Shown here: one piece after another, positions 1-11,200 of the stretch
Layout of the letters: every line of letters begins with the position of its first letter
Numbering within the stretch: position 1 is the first letter of the stretch
Assembly (NCBI GenBank): GCA_963210315.1
Contig: OY723281.1
Span: 248,001-312,000, forward strand
Length of the DNA stretch: 64,000 nucleotides
Direction: 5' to 3'
Source of the DNA: Rhynchopus euleeides
Taxonomy: Eukaryota > Euglenozoa > Diplonemea > Diplonemida > Diplonemidae
Made by a program: the position numbers and the translations under genes
Notes under the pieces: model-generated
Seen by the model: only the letters and a program-made list of their open reading frames with translations
What the model was told of the DNA's origin: nothing
Databases searched by the model: none

Positions 1-1678
1 CGCGAAAGCCACCATTTGGCTGGAGTCCGACAGAAGCCGCTGCACCGAGCAATACGAACGTGTGTCAACTGTGGCAGGTCACGGTCCGGTTGATCTCCGC
101 CGCGCCCGCCTGGGCGATATCTAACCACAGAACAGATGTCACCCCTTCTTACGTGGGAAACGTTCACGCAGGTACTGAGGATGAACAAATGGAGAGTTCA
201 ATGGAGTGTTTTCACCCCACTCCCTCCTGGCGAGGCGCAATGTACTACCGAACTACTCTCGCGGCACGCAGCAAGGAAGCGTTCAGGCGCTCATCACCTT
301 GATGACGAGAATCCGAAGGCGAGGGGTCAGCAACACGAACGTGAACATACAGCAAAGCTGCAAAACTCCCCTATCATGTACCGAAGCCGGTTTTTTCGGC
401 ACCGCAACAGATTGACTGTTTTCCAACCGAAGTACGACAGTCGAGGGCGTTTTCTGAACAACACGCGTCGTATTGGACACTGACACAACCCACAGCGGCC
501 CCGCGCCATGGGCGACAAGGGACTGGACATTTTGTTTCCGTTATGGGTGCTGAGTCGAAAATTTCCGGGACAATCCGCAGCGCACCCACCGCGGAGGCCG
601 AAACCCGCAGAGGTGAAAGAAGACACGACCTGTTACGTCCAGCCCGATGCGCAGCTCAAAAATCGGAGAGTGACCGACCCCATCGCGAACACAGATACGT
701 AAGCTCCCCATCTTCCCCGAAAAGAGGGCCTCCCCAACCGCCGGAGTTTTTTCTCGAGGCGCCGGGCGTCATCTCACCGACACCCCTCCCCGTACCGACG
801 GGAGGAGGTTAAGGTGTTGACCGTGTTGGTGAAAGCCGACCCTGAAGAACTGCGAGCCTCCACGGGTTAACAAGAGGAACGAACGGCGGCGGATGGGGGT
901 TTTATCGAACGACGCCCGAAGGCAAAAATATATCATGGTAGTCCTGAGATGCGACTCCCAAGGTGCATGTACCCATACGTCACATCCTCGACAACGACTG
1001 GGTCGTCGCGCCTGACTTCGGTACAGGTGTATGGGACGGCCCTATCGCGCCGAAAGGGCAGCACATCGGATTATCAACTTCATCATGTCCCGGCAAGCAC
1101 TGGCCACCTTCACCAGCTTCATGGGGCGCCACCAGTCACCGGGTCGACGCAACGGTTTCCAGCGCTAGGCTTCGAGCTCGACCTCACCACCGTTTTTCCG
1201 GTCCGCACCAAGTGGGCACGCTCATCAGGCGACAGACGACGCAGACCACAGCGTCAGCAGGGTTCTCGACATACGAAGGTTCAACGACCGAGTCCAAGCC
1301 CTTATCTACAGCGCGGATCTGACCGACACCCGCGGGCACAGAGCCCCAGAAGCACATGGCGTTTGCGCTACTTCGAGGCCGGCGTCTAGCAGGACACCGT
1401 CTTCGACCGCAGCAATACCCTCGACAGGTACGAAAGCCTGAGATGTGAAGGATCCGGCGCCCCCATCGCGGGGGCGCCCATGGCCGCACAGCGAGCCGAC
1501 TCCTCACGCGAAGGACAGTGACTACAACAGCCGTACCCTCTCTTCCTAAAATTAAGCGCTTCGCGTCCCTGAGGGTCCTGGGTGGAAGCGGTCAACAAAC
1601 CATTTTTCTTCGTTCCATTTTTGTGTTTCCATAGCGCCAAGTAAGATATCGACAGAAGGACGTCTAGTACGCGTATTT
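1..1678 (+). mobile_element. 3' part of a split-repeat element (copy 1)
   Basis: Bases 1-1678 match 33192-34870 almost base for base. The differences I see are scattered single substitutions and one 1-bp indel near base 210. The segment ends with the 98-bp B repeat (1581-1678, ending GTACGCGTATTT), the same repeat that ends the second copy at 34870 and again at 35138. After 1678 the sequence changes to unrelated host repeat, so 1678 is the element's right edge; the left part lies outside the window. The short ORFs inside it (for example 949-1389) are present in both copies, but I recognise no protein family in them. Confidence 0.75.
1581..1678 (+). repeat. B terminal repeat of the split-repeat element
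   Basis: This 98-bp repeat begins GGTGGAAGCGGTCAACAAA and ends GTACGCGTATTT. Further copies lie at 34773-34870 and 35041-35138. Its first 29 bp also form the end of the A repeat (30075-30103). Confidence 0.75.
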
Positions 1679-2010
1679 TGGGGTGGGCCTATTTTGGACA
1701 TTTGGACCCATTTTCAAAGGAATTTTTGAATTTTGAGCCCATTTTGAGCCCTAAAATGGCTCATCGAAATATTTCTGCAAAAATCCGGGCCAGAATGCCA
1801 AAATCTGAAAAATCTGAGAAAATCTGGAAAATTCTGAGAATTCTGTCGGAATTCTGGAAAATCTGAGAAATCTGGAAAATTCTGAGAAATTCTGTGGGGG
1901 GACCTTTTCGAAAATATTTTTTGGGGTGGGCCTATTTTGGACATTTGGGTCCGTTTTCAAAGGAATTTATGAATTTTGAGCCCATTCGTTGCCCTAAAAT
2001 GGGACCGCGA
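1679..2010. repeat. Dispersed TGGGGTGGGCC repeat, two copies
   Basis: A block of about 85 bp starting GGGGTGGGCCTATTTTGGAC and running through GAGCCCATT to CCCTAAAATGG occurs at 1680-1760 and 1922-2001. A diverged relative lies at 8035-8135. Between the two copies is an AT-rich stretch made of repeated AAATCTGAGAAAATCTGG-like words. No coding potential is seen. Confidence 0.6.
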
Positions 2011-2689
2011 ATATCTAGCTCCTGCTGAGGACCTGGGTACATGGCCAAATCAGCCAGAAATCTCAGGTTTTCGTATTGCAATTTGGGTTCGCGTGCTGGT
2101 ATCGCAGCCTGGCCCCGAGGGTCCATACCGTGAGTAACCGGGCCCGCTATCCTACACTCGTTTTTTCCTAGGTTTTCGTCAGCTGATTGAGGGTGTGATA
2201 TGAGGGTTCTATCCAACAAGGATATCAAGGCGGCACTTCAAAGTCCTGCCAAGGATAGCGCCACGTGGGTGTGTGCTTCTGATGTATGTTATGTCATCAT
2301 GTGAAACCCTCCCCAGCGTGTGCCAACAATCCCTGACACGCTCACGAAAAGCATGACACGGAGAAAGCAGGTGCCGAAACAACCTGCCGAGCACACGGGT
2401 GGTGCCACGTTGATCCACGCAGCGATCTCCCGTGACAGGAAGCCTTGTCGCCACGGCAGAGTGCCGCAGACTGTGGGAGAGGTGTCGCCAGTCCTTGAGG
2501 TTGCAGTGTAAACCCGTGCCTTGTTCACCCTGTTGTTCACCCCTGTGAGGTTGATCCCATATCGTTGCCTGCTTTGGGGCCTGAAGGACATAGGGGTCCA
2601 ACCGGCACTTGAGCATCGCAAGGCCTGAGCGGCTGTGTGGCAGGTTTTCATTGAAGGGCCAAACCCCCCCTTTTCTGGGTGAAAAGTGT
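2011..2689. other. Unassigned stretch upstream of LINE 1
   Basis: No frame shows a recognisable protein. It may be decayed 5' sequence of the LINE that follows, since full-length relatives carry an endonuclease upstream of RT, but I see no endonuclease motif. Confidence 0.4.
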
Positions 2690-5598
2690 TGTGCGTCGTT
2701 CAGTATCTTGCGCGAATTGCTTTCGACACCACCCCCGACTAGCTGTACCAGCGGCCAAAAGGGTGCAGTGGGAGAAACGCTGCGAGGCAGCAGGCGTCAA
2801 CCCCTCGGCTGCGTACACCCTGATCCGCGAGCTGGATGGCCGCAGTATCAAAGATGCCAACTTCCCACTGGTGAGAGACGGGAAGCCGGTGACCGCCCCA
2901 ATGGAGAAAGCAGATATGCTGGCTGCGCACTTCGCCGGGGTGAGTGGAGGAGGTACCAAGCTCGACCCCAACGCCACACAATCTCTCCGCACAGCGCCGT
3001 CTGCCAGCGATAACCAGGCAGAGCTACACCCCAGCGAGCAGCCTTTCACAATGGAGGAACTCAGGGTTGCGCTCGCGGCGCTGGGAAAGAGGAAGGCACC
3101 CGGACCCGATGAAATTCCGAACGAATTCCTCCTCAACCTCGACGCCTGGACGCGGGCTCGACACGGGAGTCCTCCCCGACGCCTGGACGCGGGCTACCCT
3201 GGTGCCGATACACAAGCCCAAACGTCCGGCCACAAAACCGGAGTCATACCGCCCCATCGCGCTGACCAGCACCAGCTGCAAGGTGCTGGAAAAGATGATA
3301 AAGGCGCGTCTGGTCCAGCTCATGGAGGACGACACGCTGCCCTGCGCTCAGCACCACCCAGTGCAGGCAGGTTTCAGAAAGCTGCGCTCCACAGAAGACC
3401 AACTAGCGCATATCGTACAGCTCGTGCAGGAACCTCCGGATGAAACGGAGCAGACGGGGCCCTACTCCATCAGAATTATCCCGAAGCCCCAGCGGAAACC
3501 ACGGGTATCGGTGGTCCTCTTCGTAGACATGCAGCAGGCTTTCGATCGCGTAAAACGGGATATCGTACTGCGCAGGATAGAGGAAATGGGCTTCCCGCGT
3601 CGATACCGCACCTGGCTCACAGCCTTCCTGACAAATCGACGGGCACGGGTATCTGTGGAGGGTGCGACCAGCGGGCTGTACGAGATGAAGGAGGGGGTAC
3701 CGCAGGGCACGGTCCTATCCCCTCTTCTCTTCAACATCGTGATGGACGAAATGGCGGAGCTGCTGGCGGGCCTCGGGCACGACGTCCGACCGGCGATATA
3801 TGCTGACGACATCGCGATTGTAGTATCTGGGAGCAACATCGAACAGGTGGCAGCGAAGGCGCAGCAGGCGCTGGAACTGCTCTGCGCAGAAGGACCGACA
3901 CGTGGCCTGGAGATCTCGAGAGAAAAGACGGAGCACACGGTGTTCGGGAAACGGGGGGCCCTACGGGAGGTTGCGGAAGGCCCCCTGCTCGCCTACCCAG
4001 ACGGCACACCTGTGAAACGCACCACGACACCACGCTACTTAGGAGTCACGCTGGACCCTACGTGCAGCATGCAGTACCATCATGAGCGGGTTATAGACAA
4101 GCTGCTACAACGCCTGAATGTGGTGAAGATGCTCGCAGGCTCATCGTGGGGGTGTAATGCGCACACACTGCGCACAGCCTACCTCACGTATGCATTACCG
4201 GCGGTGAGCTATGCGCTCGGGGTGTACGGCCCCCTTCTCAGCAATACCATGCGGGCGGAGCTGGAGAGGCTGCACCACCAGGCAGCGCGCTTCATCACCG
4301 GTTGCCCTACCAGCACGCGCACTGAGGACCTGCTCTGGGAGGCCCACCTAGACACCTTCTCCGCGATCCTCGACACAGCGGTGGCCACAACCTACGAACG
4401 CTTCAGGAGGCTCGACGGTACCCCAGGAAATGCGGTGACGACCCTGGTAGGACCAAAGTACAGCTGGTTGCACCAAGCGAGATGCACCTCCGCTGAGTGT
4501 GGTTTATCTGGGGAGACCATGCCAAAGCGAGAGGCCGCTCCCCTCCACGTGGCTACCCCCACGCACCCATGGGAGTGGAATGCGATCGCGGAGCACATCG
4601 ACATCCGCACCTCCCTCCCAGGCATCATCGCATCCCGGACGAAATACTCCAACGACTCGCTTTTCATATCTGCACAGATGATGCTGCGGGACTTGCCTGA
4701 CTGCGCATGGCACGCGTACACCGATGGCTGCGTCAGCGACGGCCGAGGTGCGGGGGCGGTGGTAATCTATCGCGGAGACACGCCAAACGCCCCACACCTG
4801 GAGAGCAGCCACGAGGCTGGCAGAATCGCCTCCAGCTTCCAAGCAGAGTTGCTGGCGCTTGTGCGTGCGATGGAGGCATTGACCACACTGGTGTCACCGG
4901 GGGACCACTGTGCGGTCATAACGGATTCGATGTCTGTGCTGCAGGCCCTGCAGACGGGACCTCACCGCGCCCGTGAGGACCTCGAACACAAGCTATGGCA
5001 AACCATCCGTGAACTGGCTTTACAAAAGGACACCACGCTGCATCTCCGCTACGTCCCCTCACACGTCGGTGTCGCGGGAAATGAGGCAGCAGATGCCCTA
5101 ACAAAGGAGGGGTTGAAACAAGCGCCCCAGACCCGCATCCCATTCGCCACTGCGAAGGCAGCGGCGAAGCGTGCCATCCGTGGGGAGATGCCGCCGCCAC
5201 GGCGGGATACACTGTACTACTCGGGTGCTACAGACGCGCCACCTCGCAGACCCCCGTTGCGCGTAGAGGGCCTCACAAGACTTGGAGACACTGAGATACG
5301 CAAACTGAGGACCCGGCGGCATCGCCTGGTATACGACTTCGACACGTCTGACGGGGTCCCTGCATGCACGCTCTGCGGACAAAACAGCACGGTGCAACAC
5401 GTTTTTGCCACCTGCCCGCACACGACACGACTACGAAGCCGACTAGGTGTAGCGGGATCACCGCATAACATCCTGCTGGGGCAGCCGGGCGCGGCACTGC
5501 GATACCTGGTGGCGGCAGGCCTACTGCCGGGCAAGCTGGAGGAATACGTGAGAGTTACACGGGGTTGCCGCCCAGCACAAACGGCTTTACACGTTTAA
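2690..5598 (+). pseudogene. LINE reverse transcriptase-RNase H polyprotein, frameshifted
   Basis: One frame carries the RT N-terminal region up to about 3157 (KRKAPGPDEIPNEFL, typical of LINE RT). The other frame carries the rest to the TAA at 5596-5598. The frame change is caused by a 19-bp insertion at about 3140-3158 that duplicates GACGCCTGGACGCGGGCT found at 3178-3195. Downstream are the RT core with YADD at about 3797-3812, a PQGTVLSPLLFN motif, then RNase H (TDG near 4722, E of QAELLALVRA, D of VITDS, and the GNEAADALT motif near 5080). A CX2CX7HX4C knuckle follows near 5365. Long RNase H plus RT without an LTR suggests the I/Jockey/Tad/R1 side of LINEs. Apart from the frameshift the frame is open, so the copy is fairly young. 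Confidence 0.85.
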
Positions 5599-5992
5599 TA
5601 TTCCTCCCTCGTGCGTAGCTGTGACCCATGGCTGCTTACCAGCATCCGTGCTTCACAGGAAACTCAGCACACAGTGTCGTGAAACAAGGGCCTGCCTAAT
5701 GGCAACAGCCAAGACCCCTCCACAAACATAACCTCCACCCTCTTTTCTCACTGTCCCCCCTCCCCTAATACCCCCATTTCTTCCTTTCCTTTCAAGGGGA
5801 GACGTCCTCGCAGTGGCTGTTTGGCCTGACGCGATTCCCCGCCCGAGGGCCAGAGCAACACGGCACTCAAGGCAACCAGGGAGCGAGAGGCGTCACAAGG
5901 CGAAATGCCTCCCACTGTGGCCCGGCGACCGCCTCACCCGCTGCCGCCAAGCGGGGAAGTGGCCCAGTGGGTAACATGCAAAAAAAAAAAAA
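2690..5992 (+). mobile_element. LINE (non-LTR retrotransposon) of RNase H-bearing type
   Basis: It comprises an RT, RNase H and CCHC knuckle coding region (2690-5598), a 3' UTR (5599-5979) and a terminal A13 tract (5980-5992). The 3' UTR from about 5797 (GGGGAGACGTCCTCGCAGTG) is shared with two poly-A-tailed retroposons at 36645-37158 and 39955-40469 on the other strand. This supports placing the 3' end at the A tract. The upstream endonuclease is not visible, so the copy is 5'-truncated or decayed. I found no clear target duplication around the poly-A end. Confidence 0.8.
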
Positions 5993-6293
5993 CCACCATC
6001 AAACCACCGCAAAAGAACAACCCATCTTCTGGAGTGTGATCTCTGGTGGCGGGGTGGGATGGGTGAGTGGGGTGTGACGGTGCAACGACAGTCGAACTTC
6101 TTCGAACACAGAACACCCCACCAACCTGCCGGGCGTGTGAAGTGTTCGCAAGGATCCGCACGGTGAAAAGTTTCCTGAGTTGGCTACGCCGAACTTACAA
6201 AATGGCAAGGTGTGAGTGTCGCTTGTTACGACCCACTGGCTGGACGAGTTCTCTTTTTGGGACAAGACCACACACAACAAGAAGGTTGTCACA
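5993..6293 (-). repeat. Fragment of the YR-retrotransposon 5' terminal region
   Basis: Bases about 6060-6204, reverse complemented, match 27259-27400 at roughly 95%. That region precedes the Gag ORF of the tyrosine-recombinase element. The match runs from GTAAGTTCGGCGTAGCCAAC through CACACGCCCGGCAGG to CCCACTCACCCA. It is a stray terminal fragment in inverse orientation. The remaining bases (5993-6059 and 6205-6293) show no gene. Confidence 0.65.
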
Positions 6294-6400
6294 GGGGGTC
6301 TTCGCTGGTCGTTATTCTTCGTCAATCTTCGTCAGTTTTCACTATTTCAACAGCAAATACACCAAGATGCACTGACGACCATCCGGTAGCGAAGACCCCC
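6294..6400. mobile_element. MITE, GGGGGTCTTCGCT family, copy 1
   Basis: A 107-bp element with termini GGGGGTCTTCGCT and AGCGAAGACCCCC, flanked by the 3-bp direct repeat ACA (6291-6293 and 6401-6403). Internal sequence is shared with copies at 49761, 58890, 60125, 60594, 62467 and 62612. Confidence 0.8.
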
Positions 6401-6403
6401 ACA

Positions 6404-7694
6404 GTGAAAAAGATAGTTGGCAGCGCTTTGGGTGACAAACACAATCTACCTTGCCTTGTTCAAGTTGTTGTTATGACTGTGCGCACATTCACACCAACCT
6501 TCATCAGCCAAACCACGTGAGGTTTGTTCATCCGGGTTTGGCGCACACACAACGACTTGTCTTTGAAACGTCCAATGCAACACTCACAGCATCGAGGCCA
6601 AGTGTTTCTCGTAGTATTTTTCGGTTTTGCTCTGAGTGAGCGGATATAACTGGTGAAAATGGGTACAGTGGCTGAATCTGGAGGTTGGGTGCGGGTTGTG
6701 TGTTCCGCATCATCCCTACAAATCAAACCAAGCCGATTGACACCGAACATTTTGTCTGACCTGCACCCATTGTTTCCTGCCTGCCTGCCTGTGTTGTGCT
6801 GCACCTGTGCCTCCCTGTTCTGTATTTTGTACCCTCAGCGGGTTCACGATACAGGGCAGTCCACTCCCCCAAAAATCACGGTCTTGACGCCCATTCCATC
6901 CACTTTCAGTGGATGTGTTTGGTATTTCCGAATGGAATTTTCCAGCGTCAAGATTACAAGAACAGGGTCAGTCACTTCTACCGTAGCTGCGATGCCGGTA
7001 GTTGTGCAGAAATGATTTTTTCGACGGACGCGACGCCTCCCCAGCTTGCCTGTGTCTGTGTTGCCATAGCCATGTGACAGATATTCACATAACGAATGTA
7101 CTGTCACACCGCAAGGGGCTTTGGACAACGTTAAACAACAGTACACTTGCAGGTTTGGGTCAAAAATTCCAATTTCCGCTGGTCACGGGCCCCTTTCAAA
7201 ACATTGACCACCTTTCGAGAATTTAGTTCTGCACCATGGATTCGAGGGACTGCGATGATTCGGAACCGAGGATGAAGACTACTGGGAAGGAACTGTGTGC
7301 TCTCTTGAAGCACTGGAATCGGCGAACTTGGACGGAACCTAAGCGCGACAGGTGAAGGGGCATCCCGAACAAAGGCATACAAAGTGGCTCTGGAGATATT
7401 GTTGCATCTGCGACACCCTGTCTTACATCCCGCCTGGGCTCTGATCTTCACCTATAGCAATGACTAAATCCCTATCATGGGTACATGAAGCTTTTGTAGG
7501 TACATTTAAACTTGCGAACCTCTCAACGACCTGTTAATCGCCTTGTACCGAAATCTGACCCTGGGCTTCGGCCCTCACGGCATTCAGCGGGTGACCCGAT
7601 GCCGGTGTGGATGGAGAAGTGCACAAGTCCTGTGGTGTGCAGCCCAGGTACAAGTTCTGTCCCAAAAATTTTGATTGCTAAAAACCATACATCG
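6404..7694. other. No recognisable gene
   Basis: Short open frames occur on both strands (for example minus 6844-7146 and plus 7512-7742), but none shows a family motif. No tandem repeat is visible. A decayed coding segment around 6840-7150 is possible and cannot be assigned. Confidence 0.4.
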
Positions 7695-8000
7695 GGCGTT
7701 ATTGCGTTACCAGTAACGGTAATACCGTTATTTTTTCGGTAAAATAACTTACCGTTAATAACGTTCCAGAACGGCCGAATAACGTTATCCGAAAATCGGT
7801 AACGTTATTTTTCCGCGTTATACCGTTATCGATAACGGTAATACCGTTATTACCGTTATCAGGAACGGTAATAACGTTATCGGTAACGTTATTACCGTTA
7901 TTACCGTTATCGGTAACGGTAATACCGTTATCAGTAACGGTAATAACGTTATCGGTAACGTTATTACCGTTATTACCGGTAATACCGCGTTATTTTCGGT
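7695..8000. repeat. TAACGGT/ACCGTTA palindromic low-complexity tract
   Basis: About 300 bp is composed almost only of the words TAACGGTAA, ACCGTTATT, CGTTATC and their reverse complements. Both orientations alternate, so the tract is densely self-complementary. No coding content. Confidence 0.8.
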
Positions 8001-8030
8001 ATTTTTGGGCAACTTCTATAGGGGGACCCT

Positions 8031-8248
8031 TTTCGAATTTTTTTTTCGGGGTGGCCAGAATGGGCTGTTTTAGGCTATTTGAGGCCATTTTCGAGCAAAT
8101 TTTTGGGTTTAGAGCCACGCAAAGGGTCTAAAATGGGCATGCCAATCTCAAAAAATGCTCAAAATTCCGAGAGATTTCAGATTTTTCGAATTTTTTGACC
8201 GAGAAAATTCTGACCCCAAAATGTGGTCCTTGTGGTCTGGAACTGTCC
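8031..8248. repeat. Host flank with diverged TGGGGTGG repeat; left target site
   Basis: 8035-8135 is a diverged relative of the 1680-1760 repeat (CGGGGTGGCC ... TCTAAAATGGGC). The flank ends with CTGGAACTGTCC at 8237-8248, the left copy of the target duplication of the following LINE. Confidence 0.55.
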
Positions 8249-11200
8249 AGTCCACGTGTGGAGTTCAGCAGGGGGACCCCCTCGGACCACTTCTTTTCTC
8301 CCTAGCCATTAAAGAGCTAGCTGAGATGCTGGTCGGGCACTTCGCAGGGTGTGGAGGTAGTGTCTTCTACCTGGACGACGGCGTGCTGATGGGGCCAGCG
8401 GGAGTCGTGAAGGAGGCGCTGGATTTCGTGGTGAAGTGGAGCAAGGAGAAGGGGTTGGAGGTCAAGCTGGACAAGTGTGAGCTTATCGACCTCAACCGCC
8501 TCTCGAAGACCGAGCTTGAAGCGCAAGGGTTCCTTCTTCGCCTCCCTGATGAGACTGACAAGCCGGGAGTGGTGTACCGTGAGGGGGGCGATTTCACCCT
8601 CCTGGGCACGCCCATAGGGTCGCGAGAGTTCTGCGAGCGCTACATGGACGAGAAGCTGGCTGAATTCGCGCCTTACCTTGAGGCGTTGGCGACGCTCGAA
8701 GACAGGCAGGTGGCCCTTGCTCTCCTCCGGCATTGCGAGGGTTTCGCGCGCCTGGTGTTCTACATGCGTGCACTGGGACATAGGGGTGCGACGGAATACC
8801 TGGCGAAGAGCGATGCGGCGGTCGAGAAGTGCCTGACTCGTATCCTCTGCCTGGCGGACGACACTCTCCCGGACGACGCCATGCGACAGGCGACGCTGCC
8901 GGTCCGGGTGGGTGGGCTCGGTATACGCCGTTCTACGGAGCACTGGCACGCCGCAGCGATGGCTTCCATGCAGAACGGGTATCTGTTATGTCGGGAGTTG
9001 GACAAGGAGTTCACCTGGGATACGGCGGCGTGGCACACCCTGAGCTCGGCCTACAACAACGACGTGAGCGAGGGGGATGCTGTGGATTCGGAGTCCCGCC
9101 CCACGGAGATGGTGAAACAGAAGGACCTCTCCCTGGCCATCATCGACGTTCACCACCGAGACTTGCACGAGCGGGCAGACGCCAGTGACAGAGCCAGGTA
9201 CCGGTCCCTGTCACTCCCACATGCAGGGGCCACGTATGCGGGCAAGCTGACGGAAGAGACGCGTGTCGGGGGAGAGGAAATGGTTGTGGTGACGCGGCAC
9301 AGGCTGGGCATCTCCCTCTTCGAGCCAGACGCCAAGTGCGGCAGGTGTGGGCAAGAGATGGACACGCACGGCACCCACGCGCTGAACTGTAGGGTGGGGG
9401 GTGGGCCCACTCGGCGTCACGATGTCGTGCGGGACAGCCTGTACAGACTCGCGGTGGAAGCGGGTACGAGCCCCGAGATGGAGACGCTCCACATCCTTCC
9501 GGACTCCCAGGAGCGCCCCGGGGACATTGTCACTCGCCGGGTGTGGCCGCGGGTCATCGACGTGACGATCCGCAATCCCCTCGCGGCTTCCGTGGTCCAA
9601 GCTGCTGCGAGGTTTACTGGAGCGGCGGCGGCAGCGGGGGAGGCAGAGAAGAACAGGAGGTATCGTGATCCCTGCAGGAGATCTGGCCAGATTTTCGCGG
9701 CCTTTGCGATGGAGGCTTTCGGGGGTCTGGGGCCGTCGGCGCACCAGGTTTTCGGCAAGCTGGGCCGCCTAGCAGCGGAACGGACGGGGCGAAGCAGGGT
9801 TCTGGTCACCCAGAGCCACGCCACCAGAGTGAGTAGCGCGTACAGCCACATCCTGGGTCGAACACTCCTTGAATGCGGCCCCATATCGCCAGCAGCAGTG
9901 AGCCGGACGGCGTTGGCTACAGAGGCCGCGGCCCCCCTGAACCCGGACCACTTCATGCGGTTCTCGGTTGACTCGCGTGGGGAGGGGGAGGTGTTCATTG
10001 ACCCTGATGAGGAGCGCCCTGTGCCCCAGGCGGACCCGGTCCCTCGGGCAGAGGCAGCACCGACATCTCCGTCCCCCTCTGTCGTCATCGAAAAGTGGAG
10101 AGACAAGCGAGGAGGGGCGCGAGTGGCTATTGAGGACCTGGCAGAGGGGCTTGGTAATGCTCTTACGATGCCAGAACAGGTCGCCGCCTTGGGTGGGTCA
10201 GTGGCGGAGGGGGCCCCAGCAACGTGGGTGGTGGCGGTGACGGCCGCGGCGTGTGACCTGGGGTTTGACATCGACGCTGACAAGCTTCTGCGCCTGGCGG
10301 TGGTGTGCGTCCGTCGAGCGCCCACACTCCGTCTGCTCCTCTCAGACCCCGACGAGTGGGCGGGGCGTATGCTGGCTTCCGGGGGTGGCGAAGACGTGGA
10401 CCAGGTGGCCCTCCGTGGGGTGGCGGTGGCCCTCGACGTCCACGCTGTGGTTTTTAGAGACAACCTCCCCCCTCTTCTCGTGGCCCCAGGTGAACCATGC
10501 CAAGCGCTTTTTGTGGGCGGCGTGGACGGGGGGTTCAAGCCGGTCACGGTGCCGGACCAGGTGGTGGAACAGGTCACATACACGAAGTGTGTGGAGGTCG
10601 AGGTGCCGCAGGGCCCGGTTATCCCGGGGCGCGTGGATGTGTCGGGGTCACCGGGTTGCTGTCAGTTCTGTGCGTCGCTCTTCACCACGGCCGTGCGCCA
10701 TGGGGAGTGTGGTCACTGCTCGAGGATGGTGTGCCCGACCTGCTGTGAGCTGGGCGAAGACGACACCAGGTGCGTCTGCACGCCACTACCTCTGCCACGC
10801 GAGGACCAAGGGGTGGCCCCTCATCCGCCGGGGCAAGCGGAGCCCCCTCCTCCGCCGCCGGCGAGCACCGCACTGACAAAGGCTTTGCTGGAGGGCCGGG
10901 CCCCAGGGGGAGGGGACGGTCTGTCCAGGCTGCAACGGTCTTTGGGGATGCAGGAGTGCACGGGGTTCCGTTTCACACCAGGCGACTGCTTCTTCGATGC
11001 GGCGGCTTTCATTATGGGAGGCTCGGCGGCGGGCATGCGGAGGCTAGCCGTCCAGGCGGTGCTACGTGACCCAGGCCTTTGTGCTCGGGCCGAGCCGAAC
11101 AGCGAGTCCTGGGCTGCGGCCATGCGAGTCGAGGGTAGCCGGGACGAGGCTTCTTGGGCGGACCAGGTAGCAGTACATGGACTTGCGCTGGGGTCGGGGT

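Noticed and set aside
10253..10876. Alternative-frame ORFs over the LINE (both strands)
   Set aside because: They are shadows of the GC-rich polyprotein frame, which has the recognisable motifs.
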